From assembly GCF_022758885.1 (NCBI RefSeq), contig NZ_JALEBH010000002.1:434001-498000 (forward strand): 64,000 nucleotides of DNA, given 5' to 3'. Numbering within the stretch: position 1 is the first letter of the stretch; each line of letters begins with the position of its first letter. Below the pieces are notes generated by a model. The model ran no database searches, was not told where the DNA came from, and saw only the letters and a program-made list of their open reading frames with translations. This document shows positions 12,196-21,174 of this stretch, piece after piece. The position numbers were made by a program, and so were the translations under genes. Source of the stretch: Sphingobium sp. BYY-5 (GTDB taxonomy: Bacteria > Pseudomonadota > Alphaproteobacteria > Sphingomonadales > Sphingomonadaceae).

Positions 12196-12948
12196 ATGAC
12201 ACGCTCTCTCAACGGCAAGGTCGCGGTGGTGACGGGTGCGGGATCAGGCATCGGACGCGCCATCGCAATCCGCCTAGCCGAAGACACGGCGAAAGTCGCG
12301 ATCTGGGACATCAACGGCGCCGGGGCCAACGAGACCGCGCAGATGATTGAAGATGCGGGCGGCACCGCCATCTCGATTACGGCCGATTGTGCGAACAAGG
12401 AGGCAATTCACGCCGCTGCGGAAGAAACTCGCGCCAAACTGGGGCCGGTCGCGATCCTCGTCAACAATGCCGGCATCGCGCCCTTCACGCCCTTCATGGA
12501 GATTGACGACGATCTGTTCGACAAGGTGATCCGCGTCAATCTGCGCGGTCCCTATCTGGTGGTGAAGGAAGTACTGCCTGACATGCTGTCTACCGGTTGG
12601 GGGCGTGTGATTAACATCACGTCGTCGTCGGTCCAGTCCGGTTCCTTCGCTCAGGGCCATTATGTCTCCTCCAAGGGCGGGCTTATGGGTATGACCAAGG
12701 CATTGGCGCTGGAGTTCGCGGCAAGCGGCGTCACCTTCAACATGGTGCCGCCCGGCTTTATCGACACGCCAATGCTGCGCCAGGCGCCGATCGATGTCGA
12801 AGCCTTTGCCCAGACCCTGCCGATGAAACGGATAGGAAAGCCGGAGGATATCGCCGCGGCCTGCGCCTATCTGGCCTCCGAGGAGGCGAGCTATATCACC
12901 GGCCAGACGATCAGCACCAATGGCGGTCGCTACATGGGTTCCCATTGA
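12196..12948 (+). CDS. Short-chain dehydrogenase/reductase (SDR)
   Basis: Classical SDR of 250 residues, likely an NAD(P)-dependent alcohol or hydroxyacyl dehydrogenase. It has cofactor motif TGAGSGIG (13-20), NNAG (90-93), catalytic Ser in ITSSSVQ (about 143) and the YxxxK pair Tyr156/Lys160 (HYVSSK). The C-terminal YITGQTISTNGG is typical of FabG-like enzymes. First gene of a plus-strand SDR-SDR-TetR run; the second SDR starts 24 bases after its stop. The exact substrate is unknown. Confidence 0.9.
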   Translation: MTRSLNGKVAVVTGAGSGIGRAIAIRLAEDTAKVAIWDINGAGANETAQMIEDAGGTAISITADCANKEAIHAAAEETRAKLGPVAILVNNAGIAPFTPFMEIDDDLFDKVIRVNLRGPYLVVKEVLPDMLSTGWGRVINITSSSVQSGSFAQGHYVSSKGGLMGMTKALALEFAASGVTFNMVPPGFIDTPMLRQAPIDVEAFAQTLPMKRIGKPEDIAAACAYLASEEASYITGQTISTNGGRYMGSH

Positions 12949-12972
12949 CATCGGCCTGGAAAGGACAGCCGG

Positions 12973-13773
12973 ATGCGGCTCGCGGGCAAGATTGCCATCA
13001 TCACCGGTGCTGCCGGCGGCATGGGGGAAGCAGCCGCCTCCCTCTTCGCGCGCGAAGGCGCAAGCATCGCCGCGGTCGATCTTGATGAAGCGAGCCTCGC
13101 GCCCATAGTGCAAGCCATCCGCGCGCAGGGCGGCAAAGCGATCGCAATCGGGGCCGATGTCAGCCGGACAACAGACGTGTGCCGAATTGTCGCTCGCACC
13201 GAAGCCGAACTCGGTCTGCCCACGGTCCTTTTCAACAATGCCGGCGTCGATACCGAGAATAAACAGTCCATTCTCTCGATCGACGAAGCGGCCTTCGACA
13301 AATGCCTTGAGGTAAACCTCAAGAGCGTGTGGCTCATGATCAAGCATGTCGCCCCCCATATGATCGAGGCAGGTGGTGGATCGATCGTCAACACCGCCTC
13401 CATCGCGGCGTCGATCGTTGCAGGAACGGCCGGTTATTGCGCCTCCAAAGCGGGCGTAGTGGCCTTGACAAAGGTTGCTGCGGTGGAACTGGGAAAGCAT
13501 GGGATCAGGGTCAACGCCCTGTGCCCCGGCGCAACCGAAACGCCCATGGCCAAACATCAGCGTGCCGAAATGAAAAAGGCGGGATTGCCTACATCCCAGA
13601 TGCTGATCGGTCGGATGGGTGTCCTAGGTCGCATGGCCGAACCCGAGGAAATGGCGCGCATGGCGCTGTTCCTGGCCAGTGATGAGGCCAGTTTCGCAAC
13701 CGGCGGCGTTTTCAACAATGATGCGGGCTGGACAGCCATGAGCGGCATTTCGGTGCAGGATTTCGCCCGGTGA
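12973..13773 (+). CDS. Short-chain dehydrogenase/reductase (SDR)
   Basis: The 266-residue classical SDR has TGAAGGMG (11-18), NNAGVD (88-93), and Tyr155/Lys159 in GYCASK. The C-terminal FATGGVFNNDAGWTAM replaces the more usual DGG ending. It differs enough from the preceding SDR to be a paralogue with another substrate rather than a recent duplication. Its stop overlaps the GTG of the TetR gene (GTGA), linking enzyme and regulator. Confidence 0.9.
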   Translation: MRLAGKIAIITGAAGGMGEAAASLFAREGASIAAVDLDEASLAPIVQAIRAQGGKAIAIGADVSRTTDVCRIVARTEAELGLPTVLFNNAGVDTENKQSILSIDEAAFDKCLEVNLKSVWLMIKHVAPHMIEAGGGSIVNTASIAASIVAGTAGYCASKAGVVALTKVAAVELGKHGIRVNALCPGATETPMAKHQRAEMKKAGLPTSQMLIGRMGVLGRMAEPEEMARMALFLASDEASFATGGVFNNDAGWTAMSGISVQDFAR

Positions 13774-14435
13774 AAGCAACGGAGGACAGACCGCTCCTCC
13801 AACAGCCTTGCACAGGCGGCGGCGACATCTATGCTCCTGTCATGGTCCAGAAACGTCGTGTCGGCACCGAAAGCTCCGAAACTCGCGTCCGCATCCTTGA
13901 TGCCGCCGAACAGGTCATCCGCGATGATGGTTATGGCGCAGCCAGCAGCCGCCGTGTCGCGCTGCGGGCCGGCCTGCCGCCTTCACTCGTCCATTATTAT
14001 TTCCCCACGACCGATGATCTGCTGCTCGCCGTCTTTCGCCGTGGCGCGGAACAGAGCGATCGGATGATATCGGAGGCGCTGGACAGCGATGATCCGGTGC
14101 GTGGTCTTTGGCGATTTTTCATCGACACCAGCCGCACCGCGCTCGCGATGGAATTTGTCGCATTGGCCAATCACCGAAAGACCATCCGTACAGAGATCGC
14201 CCGTCACAGCGATGCGATGCGTACACGACAGGCAGAAGCGCTGGAGCGAATTTTGGGTGATCGGCTGGCCGCGCAGGGTGTGACCGCCGCAGGACTCACC
14301 CTGCTACTGGCCGCATCCGGCCGTGCGCTTGTGATGGAGAGCGGCCTGGGTGTCATCGCCGGGCATGATGACGCCCGCAGCGCCATCGAGAATTGGCTCG
14401 ACCAACTGCTTTCCCCAAAAAATGAGATAGGTTGA
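13770..14435 (+). CDS. TetR-family transcriptional regulator
   Basis: The 221-residue protein has an N-terminal TetR DNA-binding domain (about residues 33-80, RILDAAEQVIRDDGYGAA then LVHYYFPTTDDLLLAVF) and a helical ligand domain. The frame overlaps the upstream SDR stop through a GTG start. An internal ATG at 13842 (MVQKRRVG) would give a 197-residue form that is closer to standard TetR length, so the start is uncertain. It probably represses the flanking SDR genes and the dioxygenase; dyads at 12132 and 14455 are candidate sites. Confidence 0.88.
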   Translation: MKATEDRPLLQQPCTGGGDIYAPVMVQKRRVGTESSETRVRILDAAEQVIRDDGYGAASSRRVALRAGLPPSLVHYYFPTTDDLLLAVFRRGAEQSDRMISEALDSDDPVRGLWRFFIDTSRTALAMEFVALANHRKTIRTEIARHSDAMRTRQAEALERILGDRLAAQGVTAAGLTLLLAASGRALVMESGLGVIAGHDDARSAIENWLDQLLSPKNEIG

Positions 14436-14454
14436 CTTTCCCCCAATCTCATGC

Positions 14455-14468
14455 TGAACACATGTTCA
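14455..14468. promoter_or_regulatory. Perfect dyad TGAACA-CA-TGTTCA upstream of the dioxygenase
   Basis: A perfect 14-base palindrome lies 27 bases before the dioxygenase ATG. It begins 17 bases after a TTGACT (14432-14437) that could be a -35 element, so a bound protein would cover the -10 region. The adjacent TetR product is the obvious candidate. Confidence 0.5.
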
Positions 14469-14495
14469 ATGCATTAGGAAAGAGGAGAGTCGGAG

Positions 14496-15335
14496 ATGTC
14501 CGCCACCACGATCACGCGCTTTGTCCATGAAGAGATCAAACCGCAGATCGGCAGCCGTATCCTGAACAACAAGGAGGAATTGCTGGCCGGTGATCTTGGC
14601 CCGCAAATTCGCGAATTGCTGGAACAACGCGGCGTGCTGGTTTTCCCGAAAATCGACTTCACCGACGAAGAACAGGTTGCCTTCACCAAGACGCTCGGCG
14701 GTTTTGCAGCGGAAATGCGCGGCGGCGAGGAAATTCACAAGATCACCCTCGACGTGAAGGAAAATCCGCAAAGCGCCGAATATCTGAAAGGCTCGCTCTA
14801 CTGGCATATCGACGGCACGATGAACGACCTGCCCATCCTCGCTTCGCTGCTATCCTGCAAAGTACCGGCAAGCTGGGGCGGCAACACGGGTTTCTGCAAC
14901 ACCTATGCAGCCTATGAGGCGTTGAGTGACGAGCAGAAGGCCGAATATGAAAAGCTGCGCGTCATCCATTCGGTCTGGGCCAGCGTCTTCTATTACGAGC
15001 CGGAACCCAGCCTTGCCAAACTCAAGGGAATGCAGGCGATCGGCGAAAATGAACTGCCGCTCGTGTGGAACCACCGGTCGGGCCGCAAGTCGCTGGTGCT
15101 GGGCTGCACGGCACATCGCGTTCTGGACGTGCCCGCAACGAAGAGCGCGGAAATCCTGGTCGGCCTTCGCGAATGGGCAACGCAGGAGGAGTTCAGCTAC
15201 AGCCATGAATGGAGCGTCGGGGATCTGGTGATCTGGGACAATACCGGCACGATGCACCGCGCCGAAGCCTATGATTCCAGTTGCGGCCGCATGATGCACC
15301 GTACCAAGTTGCAGGGCGAAGAGCCGTTCGAATAA
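14496..15335 (+). CDS. Fe(II)/2-oxoglutarate-dependent dioxygenase, TauD/TfdA family
   Basis: Hydroxylates an organic acid or ether with cosubstrate 2-oxoglutarate; the family includes taurine and 2,4-D dioxygenases. In the 279-residue protein the facial triad is visible: His104 and Asp106 in YWHIDGTM, and His254 in WDNTGTMHRAEAYD. Arg269 (MMHRTKL) is in place to bind 2-oxoglutarate. A strong ribosome site (AGGAGAG, spaced) precedes the ATG. It follows the TetR gene and ends at a strong terminator, so it is a single-gene unit. TfdA-like ether cleavage of a phenoxy-type compound is possible but not provable from the sequence. Confidence 0.9.
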   Translation: MSATTITRFVHEEIKPQIGSRILNNKEELLAGDLGPQIRELLEQRGVLVFPKIDFTDEEQVAFTKTLGGFAAEMRGGEEIHKITLDVKENPQSAEYLKGSLYWHIDGTMNDLPILASLLSCKVPASWGGNTGFCNTYAAYEALSDEQKAEYEKLRVIHSVWASVFYYEPEPSLAKLKGMQAIGENELPLVWNHRSGRKSLVLGCTAHRVLDVPATKSAEILVGLREWATQEEFSYSHEWSVGDLVIWDNTGTMHRAEAYDSSCGRMMHRTKLQGEEPFE

Positions 15336-15360
15336 CCGGCTCTTGCCTGACGAACAGCGA

Positions 15361-15391
15361 CCCGCCGCCATTTCTCTGGCGGCGGGTTTTT
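15361..15391 (+). terminator. Rho-independent terminator after the dioxygenase
   Basis: A perfect 10-bp stem CCCGCCGCCA / TGGCGGCGGG with a 6-base loop is followed directly by TTTTT, a textbook intrinsic terminator for the upstream plus-strand gene. Confidence 0.9.
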
Positions 15392-15398
15392 ATGTGGA

Positions 15399-15424
15399 GG
15401 AAGGGGCGGATAACTGCCCCTTCC
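15399..15424. terminator. Second hairpin in the convergent gap
   Basis: A 9-bp stem GGAAGGGGC / GCCCCTTCC with an 8-base loop lies between the terminator above and the convergent Rieske oxygenase gene ending at 15516. It could end the minus-strand operon transcript. The rest of the gap (15425-15515) shows nothing recognisable. Confidence 0.45.
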
Positions 15425-15515
15425 CATAACTTATACCAAGATACATTGATGAGAACTTTCGCCGGGGAACAGCCACCGGTCGATCTTGATGAGTCATTCT
15501 CTACGCCGCTTGGTA

Positions 15516-16877
15516 TTAATCCACAGCGATCGGCGCACCCGCATCCATGTAACGGGCCAGATTATAATGCAGGCTCGCTACCGCACGCTCCATATAGGGA
15601 TTGGGCTGCGTGCCCCGGAAACCGACATTCTTCATGCCCTGCTGAACGGCCGCCATGTTGGTGAAATCCTGTTGCAATACCGGCGGCCAATCCTGTGCCT
15701 GCGTATATTCCCATTCGGTTTGGGGCGCTTCGCCTTCAGGGAAAAGTTCGAAAACCGCCGCTTCGAAAATGCATTTGTCCGGGTTGGCGCCATAGGGCCG
15801 GGCCGAATAGCAGAGCATGTTGTTGACGGCATGGCCTATCTGGAAATTGGGGAAGATCTGCCAGGCGGTGCCGCTCTTGGCCGTATGCGCCGAGTCCACC
15901 ACGGGCCAGAAGACGCCGCGCTTCTCATCATCGGCACGGGCGGTGGCCAGCCAGTGCTGGAGCACCTGTGGCGCGGCGGTGCCCTCCGGCAATTCGTCCT
16001 TTAGACGCTGCGCAGCCCTGACCAGCGTCATCGTCGTGTTCGTATTGGCGTTTTCCCAGGTGAATTGCTGCATTTCCGCAGTCGACAAACGGGGATCTTC
16101 CCCCGAACCGACGCGCAGCTTTGCCTGGTTTTCATCCATATTCTTGGGTGCGTCATAGCCGATATTGCTGTGCAGGCCATGCTTGCGCGCCCAGCCCCGA
16201 TATTCGCCAAATGCGTTGAATTCCGGATGCGTGGTCTGGACATGATAGGTTTCGCTGAATGCTTCCAACGCGACCTTCCAATTGCAGTCGAATATGATCC
16301 ATTTACGCCAGCGATAGCGCATATTCTGAAGTTGGAAGGGATCGAGCATGTCCGGCACGACGCCGAGATAATCGGCAAGCGGTTCGCTTTCAGGGTCCAG
16401 GTTGATCCAGGCCCAGCCGCCCCATGTGTCGACGCGAACCTTGCCCAGGGCCGTACGTTCGGCCGTCAGCCTGCCCTGCCAGTCGTTCTGGTGGTTGACG
16501 AATGTGCATTGTCCCTGCCGATCGAAGGTCCAGCCGTGAAAGCCGCATATCATGTTGGTGCGATTGCCCCGCGCGTTGCGCGCGCCGGGAGGCGTGTCGA
16601 TCAGCCTGCGGCCGCGATGCGGGCATACATTATGGAATGCGCGCAGCTCATCGGGTGCCGTCCGCATGACGATGACCGAATCTTCCAATATGTCGTAAGT
16701 GACGAAATCGCCGACATGGGGAATGTCTTCCAATCGGGCCGCTTGCAACCACAGCTTTCGCCAGAGGCGATCCTGCTCGGCGCGAGCATAGTCCTTCGAT
16801 ATATAGGCTTCGACCGGGACAGTGACCGGCTCGATCAGACTCTCGTCCGGTTGGGCGAGTTTGCTCAGTTCGTTCAT
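15516..16877 (-). CDS. Rieske non-haem iron ring-hydroxylating oxygenase, alpha subunit
   Basis: The 453-residue oxygenase has an N-terminal Rieske [2Fe-2S] domain (Cys85/His87 in CPHRGR, Cys111/His114 in CGFHGW) and a C-terminal catalytic domain with iron ligands His212 and His217 (SETYHVQTTHPE). Start is the ATG at 16877, with an AGGA ribosome site. No beta subunit gene is nearby, so it is probably an alpha-only enzyme. Electrons could come from the Rieske ferredoxin at 26155, but no reductase gene was recognised. It is last in a five-gene operon with acyl-CoA enzymes, so it may hydroxylate a compound whose product enters that route. Confidence 0.92.
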   Translation of the reverse strand: MNELSKLAQPDESLIEPVTVPVEAYISKDYARAEQDRLWRKLWLQAARLEDIPHVGDFVTYDILEDSVIVMRTAPDELRAFHNVCPHRGRRLIDTPPGARNARGNRTNMICGFHGWTFDRQGQCTFVNHQNDWQGRLTAERTALGKVRVDTWGGWAWINLDPESEPLADYLGVVPDMLDPFQLQNMRYRWRKWIIFDCNWKVALEAFSETYHVQTTHPEFNAFGEYRGWARKHGLHSNIGYDAPKNMDENQAKLRVGSGEDPRLSTAEMQQFTWENANTNTTMTLVRAAQRLKDELPEGTAAPQVLQHWLATARADDEKRGVFWPVVDSAHTAKSGTAWQIFPNFQIGHAVNNMLCYSARPYGANPDKCIFEAAVFELFPEGEAPQTEWEYTQAQDWPPVLQQDFTNMAAVQQGMKNVGFRGTQPNPYMERAVASLHYNLARYMDAGAPIAVD

Positions 16878-16918
16878 GCCATCCTCACTTTCCGGGCGGC
16901 GCGATCCGCCCTGTTCGT

Positions 16919-17686
16919 CTAGCGCCCCTGCCATTGGGGCCGGCGTTTCTCGGCAAAGGCACGCGGCCCTTCCTGCGCATCCTCGCTCATATAACTATAT
17001 TGGGACGCCGCCCGGGCCGCCTGCAGGGCGGCGGTGCGGCCCATTTCGGTTGCGAGCATCACCGTGTCGCGCCCGGCCTTGACGGACAGGGGCGCGCCAT
17101 CAAGAACCTCCGCCGCCAGGTCCAGGGCGGCATCCAGCAGGACAGCCGGCTCGGCAAGACGATTGACCAGGCCAATTTCATAAGCGCGCTGCGCCGTGAT
17201 CGGTTTGCCGGTCAGGATGATTTCCATCATGATCCGCTGCGGGATCATATGGATGAGCGGCGCGGCCCATGGCGAAGAGCGTCCGACCTTCACTTCGGTA
17301 ATGGCGAAACGCGCCGCTGTGCTCGCGACGCAAAGATCGCAGGCCTGGGCGATCATCCAGCCCCCGGCGAAGGCGACGCCATTGACAGCGGCGATCGTGG
17401 GCTTGGAGAGTTCTATGCTGTCATAGGGCAAGGGAAACAGATCGCGCGGCGGCACCTGCATACCGGTTTCGACCATTTCCTTGAGGTCTCCCCCGGCGCA
17501 GAAGGCCTTTTCGCCAGCACCGGTCAGAATGGCGATGCGCAGGGCGGGGTCGCGCTCGAAACGGTCCCATGCCACCCGCAATCCATCGCGCACCTCCCGG
17601 CTGAGACAGTTGCGCTGTTCGGGACGGTTGATGGTGATGATGGCGATGCCATCGGCACGCGCATCGAAAAGGACGGCGTCGCTCAT
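16919..17686 (-). CDS. Enoyl-CoA hydratase/isomerase (crotonase family)
   Basis: The 255-residue crotonase-fold protein has the oxyanion-hole segment KAFCAGGDLKEM (about 65-76) and FAGGWMIAQACDLCVAS (about 105-121). The second catalytic Glu position of classic hydratases (E in the NRPE...-EVKVG region) is present as TEVKVGRSS. Start at ATG 17686 with a GAGG ribosome site, one base after the CoA-transferase stop. In this operon it could hydrate the unsaturated acyl-CoA made by the dehydrogenase, before cleavage by the CitE-like lyase. Confidence 0.88.
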   Translation of the reverse strand: MSDAVLFDARADGIAIITINRPEQRNCLSREVRDGLRVAWDRFERDPALRIAILTGAGEKAFCAGGDLKEMVETGMQVPPRDLFPLPYDSIELSKPTIAAVNGVAFAGGWMIAQACDLCVASTAARFAITEVKVGRSSPWAAPLIHMIPQRIMMEIILTGKPITAQRAYEIGLVNRLAEPAVLLDAALDLAAEVLDGAPLSVKAGRDTVMLATEMGRTAALQAARAASQYSYMSEDAQEGPRAFAEKRRPQWQGR

Positions 17687-17687
17687 A

Positions 17688-18950
17688 TCAGAAACCTCGC
17701 TGCTGGATGGCATGGGCCGCGCGGTCGAGCGTTTCGCGAAAATCGGGATGCGCAATGGCGATCAGCCGCCGCGTTCGTTCCGCCAGACTACGCCCCTTGA
17801 TTTCGGCAGCGCCATATTCGGTCACAACGACATCAACCTCGCTGCGGGCGGTCGTGACCGGTCCCGAAAGCTGCGGCACGATCTTGCTGAGCGTCCCCCC
17901 CTTGGCCGAGGCGGATAGCGCGATAATCGATCGGCCTCCGGGCGAACGGGCGCCGGCTCGAACGAAATCGACCTGCCCGCCGGTCCCGCCGGGATAGGCA
18001 GAGCCGGATTGTTCGGCATTGACCTGACCGGTAAGATCAACCTCCAGCGCAGAATTGATCGTGACCAGCCGCGACAGACGGCCAAGTATGGCGGCGTCAT
18101 GGGTATAGCTGGTCGCGCACATGCGGATGGCCGGGTTGCGATGCGCCCAGTCGTACAGGCGCCGTGTTCCGATCAACGCGCCATTGATCGAAATGCCGGC
18201 ATCGACTTCCTTGCGGGCATTGGTAACGACCCCGGCCTCCGCCAGATCGACCAGCCCGTCGCCAAGCATCCCCGAATGTACGCCCAGATCCTTGCGATCC
18301 TTGAGACGGCGCAGAATGGCATCCGGCACCGCCCCGATACCCGTCTGGATGACCGCACCGTCACCGATGAACGCAGCGCAATAGCGGGCGATCTCCTCAT
18401 CGATCGGGCCGATGGCTGCGGATAGAACCTCAACGGGCGGCCGGTTGACCGGGATTGCGATGTCGATGGCGGAGGACTCGATCGTCTCACCGGGGGTGAA
18501 GGGCACGGCTTCATTGACCTCGGCGATCACCACGCGCGCCTTGTCCACGGCGGCGCGAACATAATCGCTAATCAGGCCGCAACTATGATTGCCGTCGGCG
18601 TCCGCCGGACTGACCTGGATCATCGCGACATCGCAGGGAATGATTCCGGCTGAGATGAGCGGTCCGACCTGGCTGACATGGACGGGGATGATCTGCAGCC
18701 GCCCAGCCCTTGTCATCGTACGCAGCGCGCCGATCGCGCCCATGCTGGAAAGCGTGAAGATGCCGGCGGTTTCGGGTGTGAAGAGACCGGAAAAACTGGT
18801 CGCTATGAAAGCGGAAAGCCCTGGAATCCGGTCGCCTTGCTCGATCAATGCCTCGACCAGGCTCGTCGGTTCTCCGCAGGCCTGGCCGAAAATGATGGCG
18901 TCGCCCGGCCTTAAAACATCAGCGAAACGGACAGGTGCAACGCCGGTCAC
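17688..18950 (-). CDS. Acetyl-CoA hydrolase/4-hydroxybutyrate CoA-transferase family protein
   Basis: Family I CoA-transferase of 420 residues, transferring CoA between acyl-CoA and a carboxylic acid. It contains TGIGAVPDAIL (about 203-213, the CoA-binding GxGxxP loop) and NSALEVDLTGQVN, where Glu303 is the likely catalytic glutamate, followed by a glycine-rich SGSAYPGGTGGQVDF. Itaconate CoA-transferase (Ict/RipA) belongs to this family. The partners here (a CitE-like lyase overlapping by ATGA, and a hydratase) match the itaconate set, so a C5-dicarboxylate is the preferred substrate guess. Confidence 0.85.
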   Translation of the reverse strand: MTGVAPVRFADVLRPGDAIIFGQACGEPTSLVEALIEQGDRIPGLSAFIATSFSGLFTPETAGIFTLSSMGAIGALRTMTRAGRLQIIPVHVSQVGPLISAGIIPCDVAMIQVSPADADGNHSCGLISDYVRAAVDKARVVIAEVNEAVPFTPGETIESSAIDIAIPVNRPPVEVLSAAIGPIDEEIARYCAAFIGDGAVIQTGIGAVPDAILRRLKDRKDLGVHSGMLGDGLVDLAEAGVVTNARKEVDAGISINGALIGTRRLYDWAHRNPAIRMCATSYTHDAAILGRLSRLVTINSALEVDLTGQVNAEQSGSAYPGGTGGQVDFVRAGARSPGGRSIIALSASAKGGTLSKIVPQLSGPVTTARSEVDVVVTEYGAAEIKGRSLAERTRRLIAIAHPDFRETLDRAAHAIQQRGF

Positions 18951-19840
18951 GGCCCGACCTGTCTGAGCAATTGTTCGGCCCGGCTGAGATGAGGCCGATC
19001 GAGCATCCCACCCTTGTATCCGATAGTGCCGACACCCGGATTGGCCGCAAAAAGATCAACGATCGCCTGCGCCTCGGCGATTTCCTCCGCCGTGGGCGAG
19101 AAGGCCGCGTTGATGACATCCACCTGCGCAGGGTGGATCGCCAGCATCCCGCGATAGCCATCGCGGCGCACCTTTTCCGCGCGGGTCTTCAACCCGTCCA
19201 GATCGCGGAAGTCACCCTGGATCGTCTCGATCGCCGCCATGCCTGCAGCAGCGGCACCAAGCAGGCAAAGGCTGCGCGCCAGCTCATAGGTGAAACCATA
19301 GCTGCCGTCGGGATTGCGATTGGCGCTGGCTCCGATCGAATCGGCCAGATCCTCCGCACCCCAGGTAAGGGCGACGACACGCGGCGCGCCCTTATAATCG
19401 CCGGTATGGAACATCGCCTCGGCCGTCTCCGTCACAAGGACGATCAGCGGGGTTGAACCCTCCGCAATTCCGTTCGCCACTTCCAATGCGGAGAGATAGT
19501 GATCGACACGTTCGACATCCGCCCGTCCATTGACCTTTGGCAGCATGATGCCGCCGGGACGGGCGGGCAGAACCGCTGCAAGATCCGACAGGAGATGCGG
19601 CCCATCCAACGGGTTGACCCGGACCCACAGCCGCTCATGATTTTCGCGCCCTTGCAGGAAGTCATGGATCATCCGTCGTGCCAAGGCTTTGTTTTCGGGC
19701 GCGACGGCATCTTCCAGATCGAACAGCGCGATGTCGGCAGCGCTGTCGGCCGCCTTGAGCATCTTCTTTTCGCTGTCGCCCGGCGCGAAAAGCCAGGAAC
19801 GCATCTTGGTCGGCAGGATCACGGACATTCTGTCAGGCAC
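18947..19840 (-). CDS. HpcH/HpaI-fold citrate lyase beta-like protein (CitE/citramalyl-CoA lyase type)
   Basis: The 297-residue TIM-barrel lyase shows the family start RSWLFAPGDS, FDLEDAV (about 40-46), Arg74 in WVRVNPLDG, metal-binding Glu138 in LVTETAEAM, and Glu163-Asp164 in GAEDLADSIG. Such stand-alone CitE-like proteins cleave 3-hydroxy-3-methyl acyl-CoAs such as citramalyl-CoA or malyl-CoA to acetyl-CoA plus a 2-oxo acid. Start may be 19840 or the ATG at 19828 (MSVILP). It overlaps the CoA-transferase start as ATGA, which supports a shared pathway. Confidence 0.87.
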   Translation of the reverse strand: MPDRMSVILPTKMRSWLFAPGDSEKKMLKAADSAADIALFDLEDAVAPENKALARRMIHDFLQGRENHERLWVRVNPLDGPHLLSDLAAVLPARPGGIMLPKVNGRADVERVDHYLSALEVANGIAEGSTPLIVLVTETAEAMFHTGDYKGAPRVVALTWGAEDLADSIGASANRNPDGSYGFTYELARSLCLLGAAAAGMAAIETIQGDFRDLDGLKTRAEKVRRDGYRGMLAIHPAQVDVINAAFSPTAEEIAEAQAIVDLFAANPGVGTIGYKGGMLDRPHLSRAEQLLRQVGP

Positions 19841-19846
19841 CTTCGC

Positions 19847-21013
19847 TCAATAGGATTTGGGTAGATCCAGCACTTTTTCGGCGAGAAAGTTCAAAATCAT
19901 ATGCGGACTGACCGGAGCGGTGCGCGGAATAAGCACCTCGCGCAACAACCGTTCGACATGATATTCCTGCGCATAGCCCATACCACCCAGGGTCAGCATG
20001 GCGGTATGGCACGCCTCGAACGCGGTCTCCGCAGCGAGATATTTGCCCGCATTGGCCTCCACCCCGCAATCCTCGCCCTTGTCGAATTTTGTCGCCGCCT
20101 GCATCACCATCAGGTTCGCCGCTTCCAGTTGCGCCCAGCATTTGGCGAGCGGATGCTGGATACCCTGGTTCATGCCGATCGGCCGGTCGAACACGATCCG
20201 CTCGCGCGCATAACGCGCCGCACGCTGAATGGCGTTGCGACCAATGCCGATCGCTTCCGCGCCGAGCAATATCCGTTCGGGATTGAGGCCCTTGAGAATG
20301 ATGCGAAAGCCTTGCCCTTCCTCCCCGATCCGGTCTTCTTCGGGGATGAACAGGTCGTTGATGAACAACATGGTGGAACCAACGGCGTGCCGACCCATCT
20401 TGGGGATTAACCGATGCTCGATCCGATCCCGGTCCAGCCGGGTGAAGAAGAGCGAAAGGCCGTGCGTCTTGTTGGCCACCTGATCGAGTGGCGTGGTCCG
20501 CGCCAATAACATCATGCGGTCTGCGACATGCGCGTTGGTGATCCAGATCTTCTCGCCATTGACCCGATAACCGCCCTCGACCCGTTCGGCCCGCGTCTTG
20601 AGTTTGGTGGTGTCCAGACCGGTATTGGGTTCGGTCACGGCAAAGCACATCTTTTCTGCGCCCGACAGGACCGGCGGGATCATCCGCTGCTTCTGCGCCT
20701 CGGTCCCGAACAGCGCGATCGGTTCCAGGCCGAAGACAGGGCCATGAATGCTGGATGCGGCCGTCATGCCCCCGCCCGCCTCAGCCACCGCCTGCATCAT
20801 GATCGCAGCCTCGGCAATGCCGAGCCCTGCGCCGCCTACCGACTGCGGCATGGCAACGCCCAGCCATCCGGCATCGGCCATGGCTGCATAGAAATCGAAG
20901 GGAAACACCCCTTCCCGATCCCGGTCCAGCCAATAGTCGTCCGAAAACTGGCTGCAATGCTGAAGCACGCTCTCCCGGACGTTCCGCTGGTCTTCGGTCA
21001 GTGAAAAATCCAC
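19847..21013 (-). CDS. Acyl-CoA dehydrogenase
   Basis: Full-length FAD-dependent acyl-CoA dehydrogenase (388 residues from the GTG at 21013; an upstream in-frame ATG at 21094 adds an unlikely tail). N-terminal helical domain DFSLTEDQRNVRESVLQHC, the substrate/FAD segment CFAVTEPNTGLDTTKLKTRA, and a C-terminal domain with MLTLGGMGYAQEYHVERLLRE, which resembles the ordinary fatty acyl-CoA and glutaryl-CoA-type enzymes. The usual TEPxxGSD reads GLD here. It begins the minus-strand operon with the lyase and CoA-transferase, so it may dehydrogenate the branched dicarboxyl-CoA (for example methylsuccinyl-CoA). Substrate not proven. Confidence 0.9.
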   Translation of the reverse strand: MDFSLTEDQRNVRESVLQHCSQFSDDYWLDRDREGVFPFDFYAAMADAGWLGVAMPQSVGGAGLGIAEAAIMMQAVAEAGGGMTAASSIHGPVFGLEPIALFGTEAQKQRMIPPVLSGAEKMCFAVTEPNTGLDTTKLKTRAERVEGGYRVNGEKIWITNAHVADRMMLLARTTPLDQVANKTHGLSLFFTRLDRDRIEHRLIPKMGRHAVGSTMLFINDLFIPEEDRIGEEGQGFRIILKGLNPERILLGAEAIGIGRNAIQRAARYARERIVFDRPIGMNQGIQHPLAKCWAQLEAANLMVMQAATKFDKGEDCGVEANAGKYLAAETAFEACHTAMLTLGGMGYAQEYHVERLLREVLIPRTAPVSPHMILNFLAEKVLDLPKSY

Positions 21014-21174
21014 GCGTGTTTCACCCTTGCCTCTACTCCTGATCCTGGTCGGGGTATCAGCGGCCGATGGGGGGCACAATCGGTTCTGCGCCATATATCG
21101 GTGGGGCGAAGCGGTTGCACATGGATTTCCTGATCGCCCTATCCTAGCCCAAATACATGGAACAGGAGAGACAG

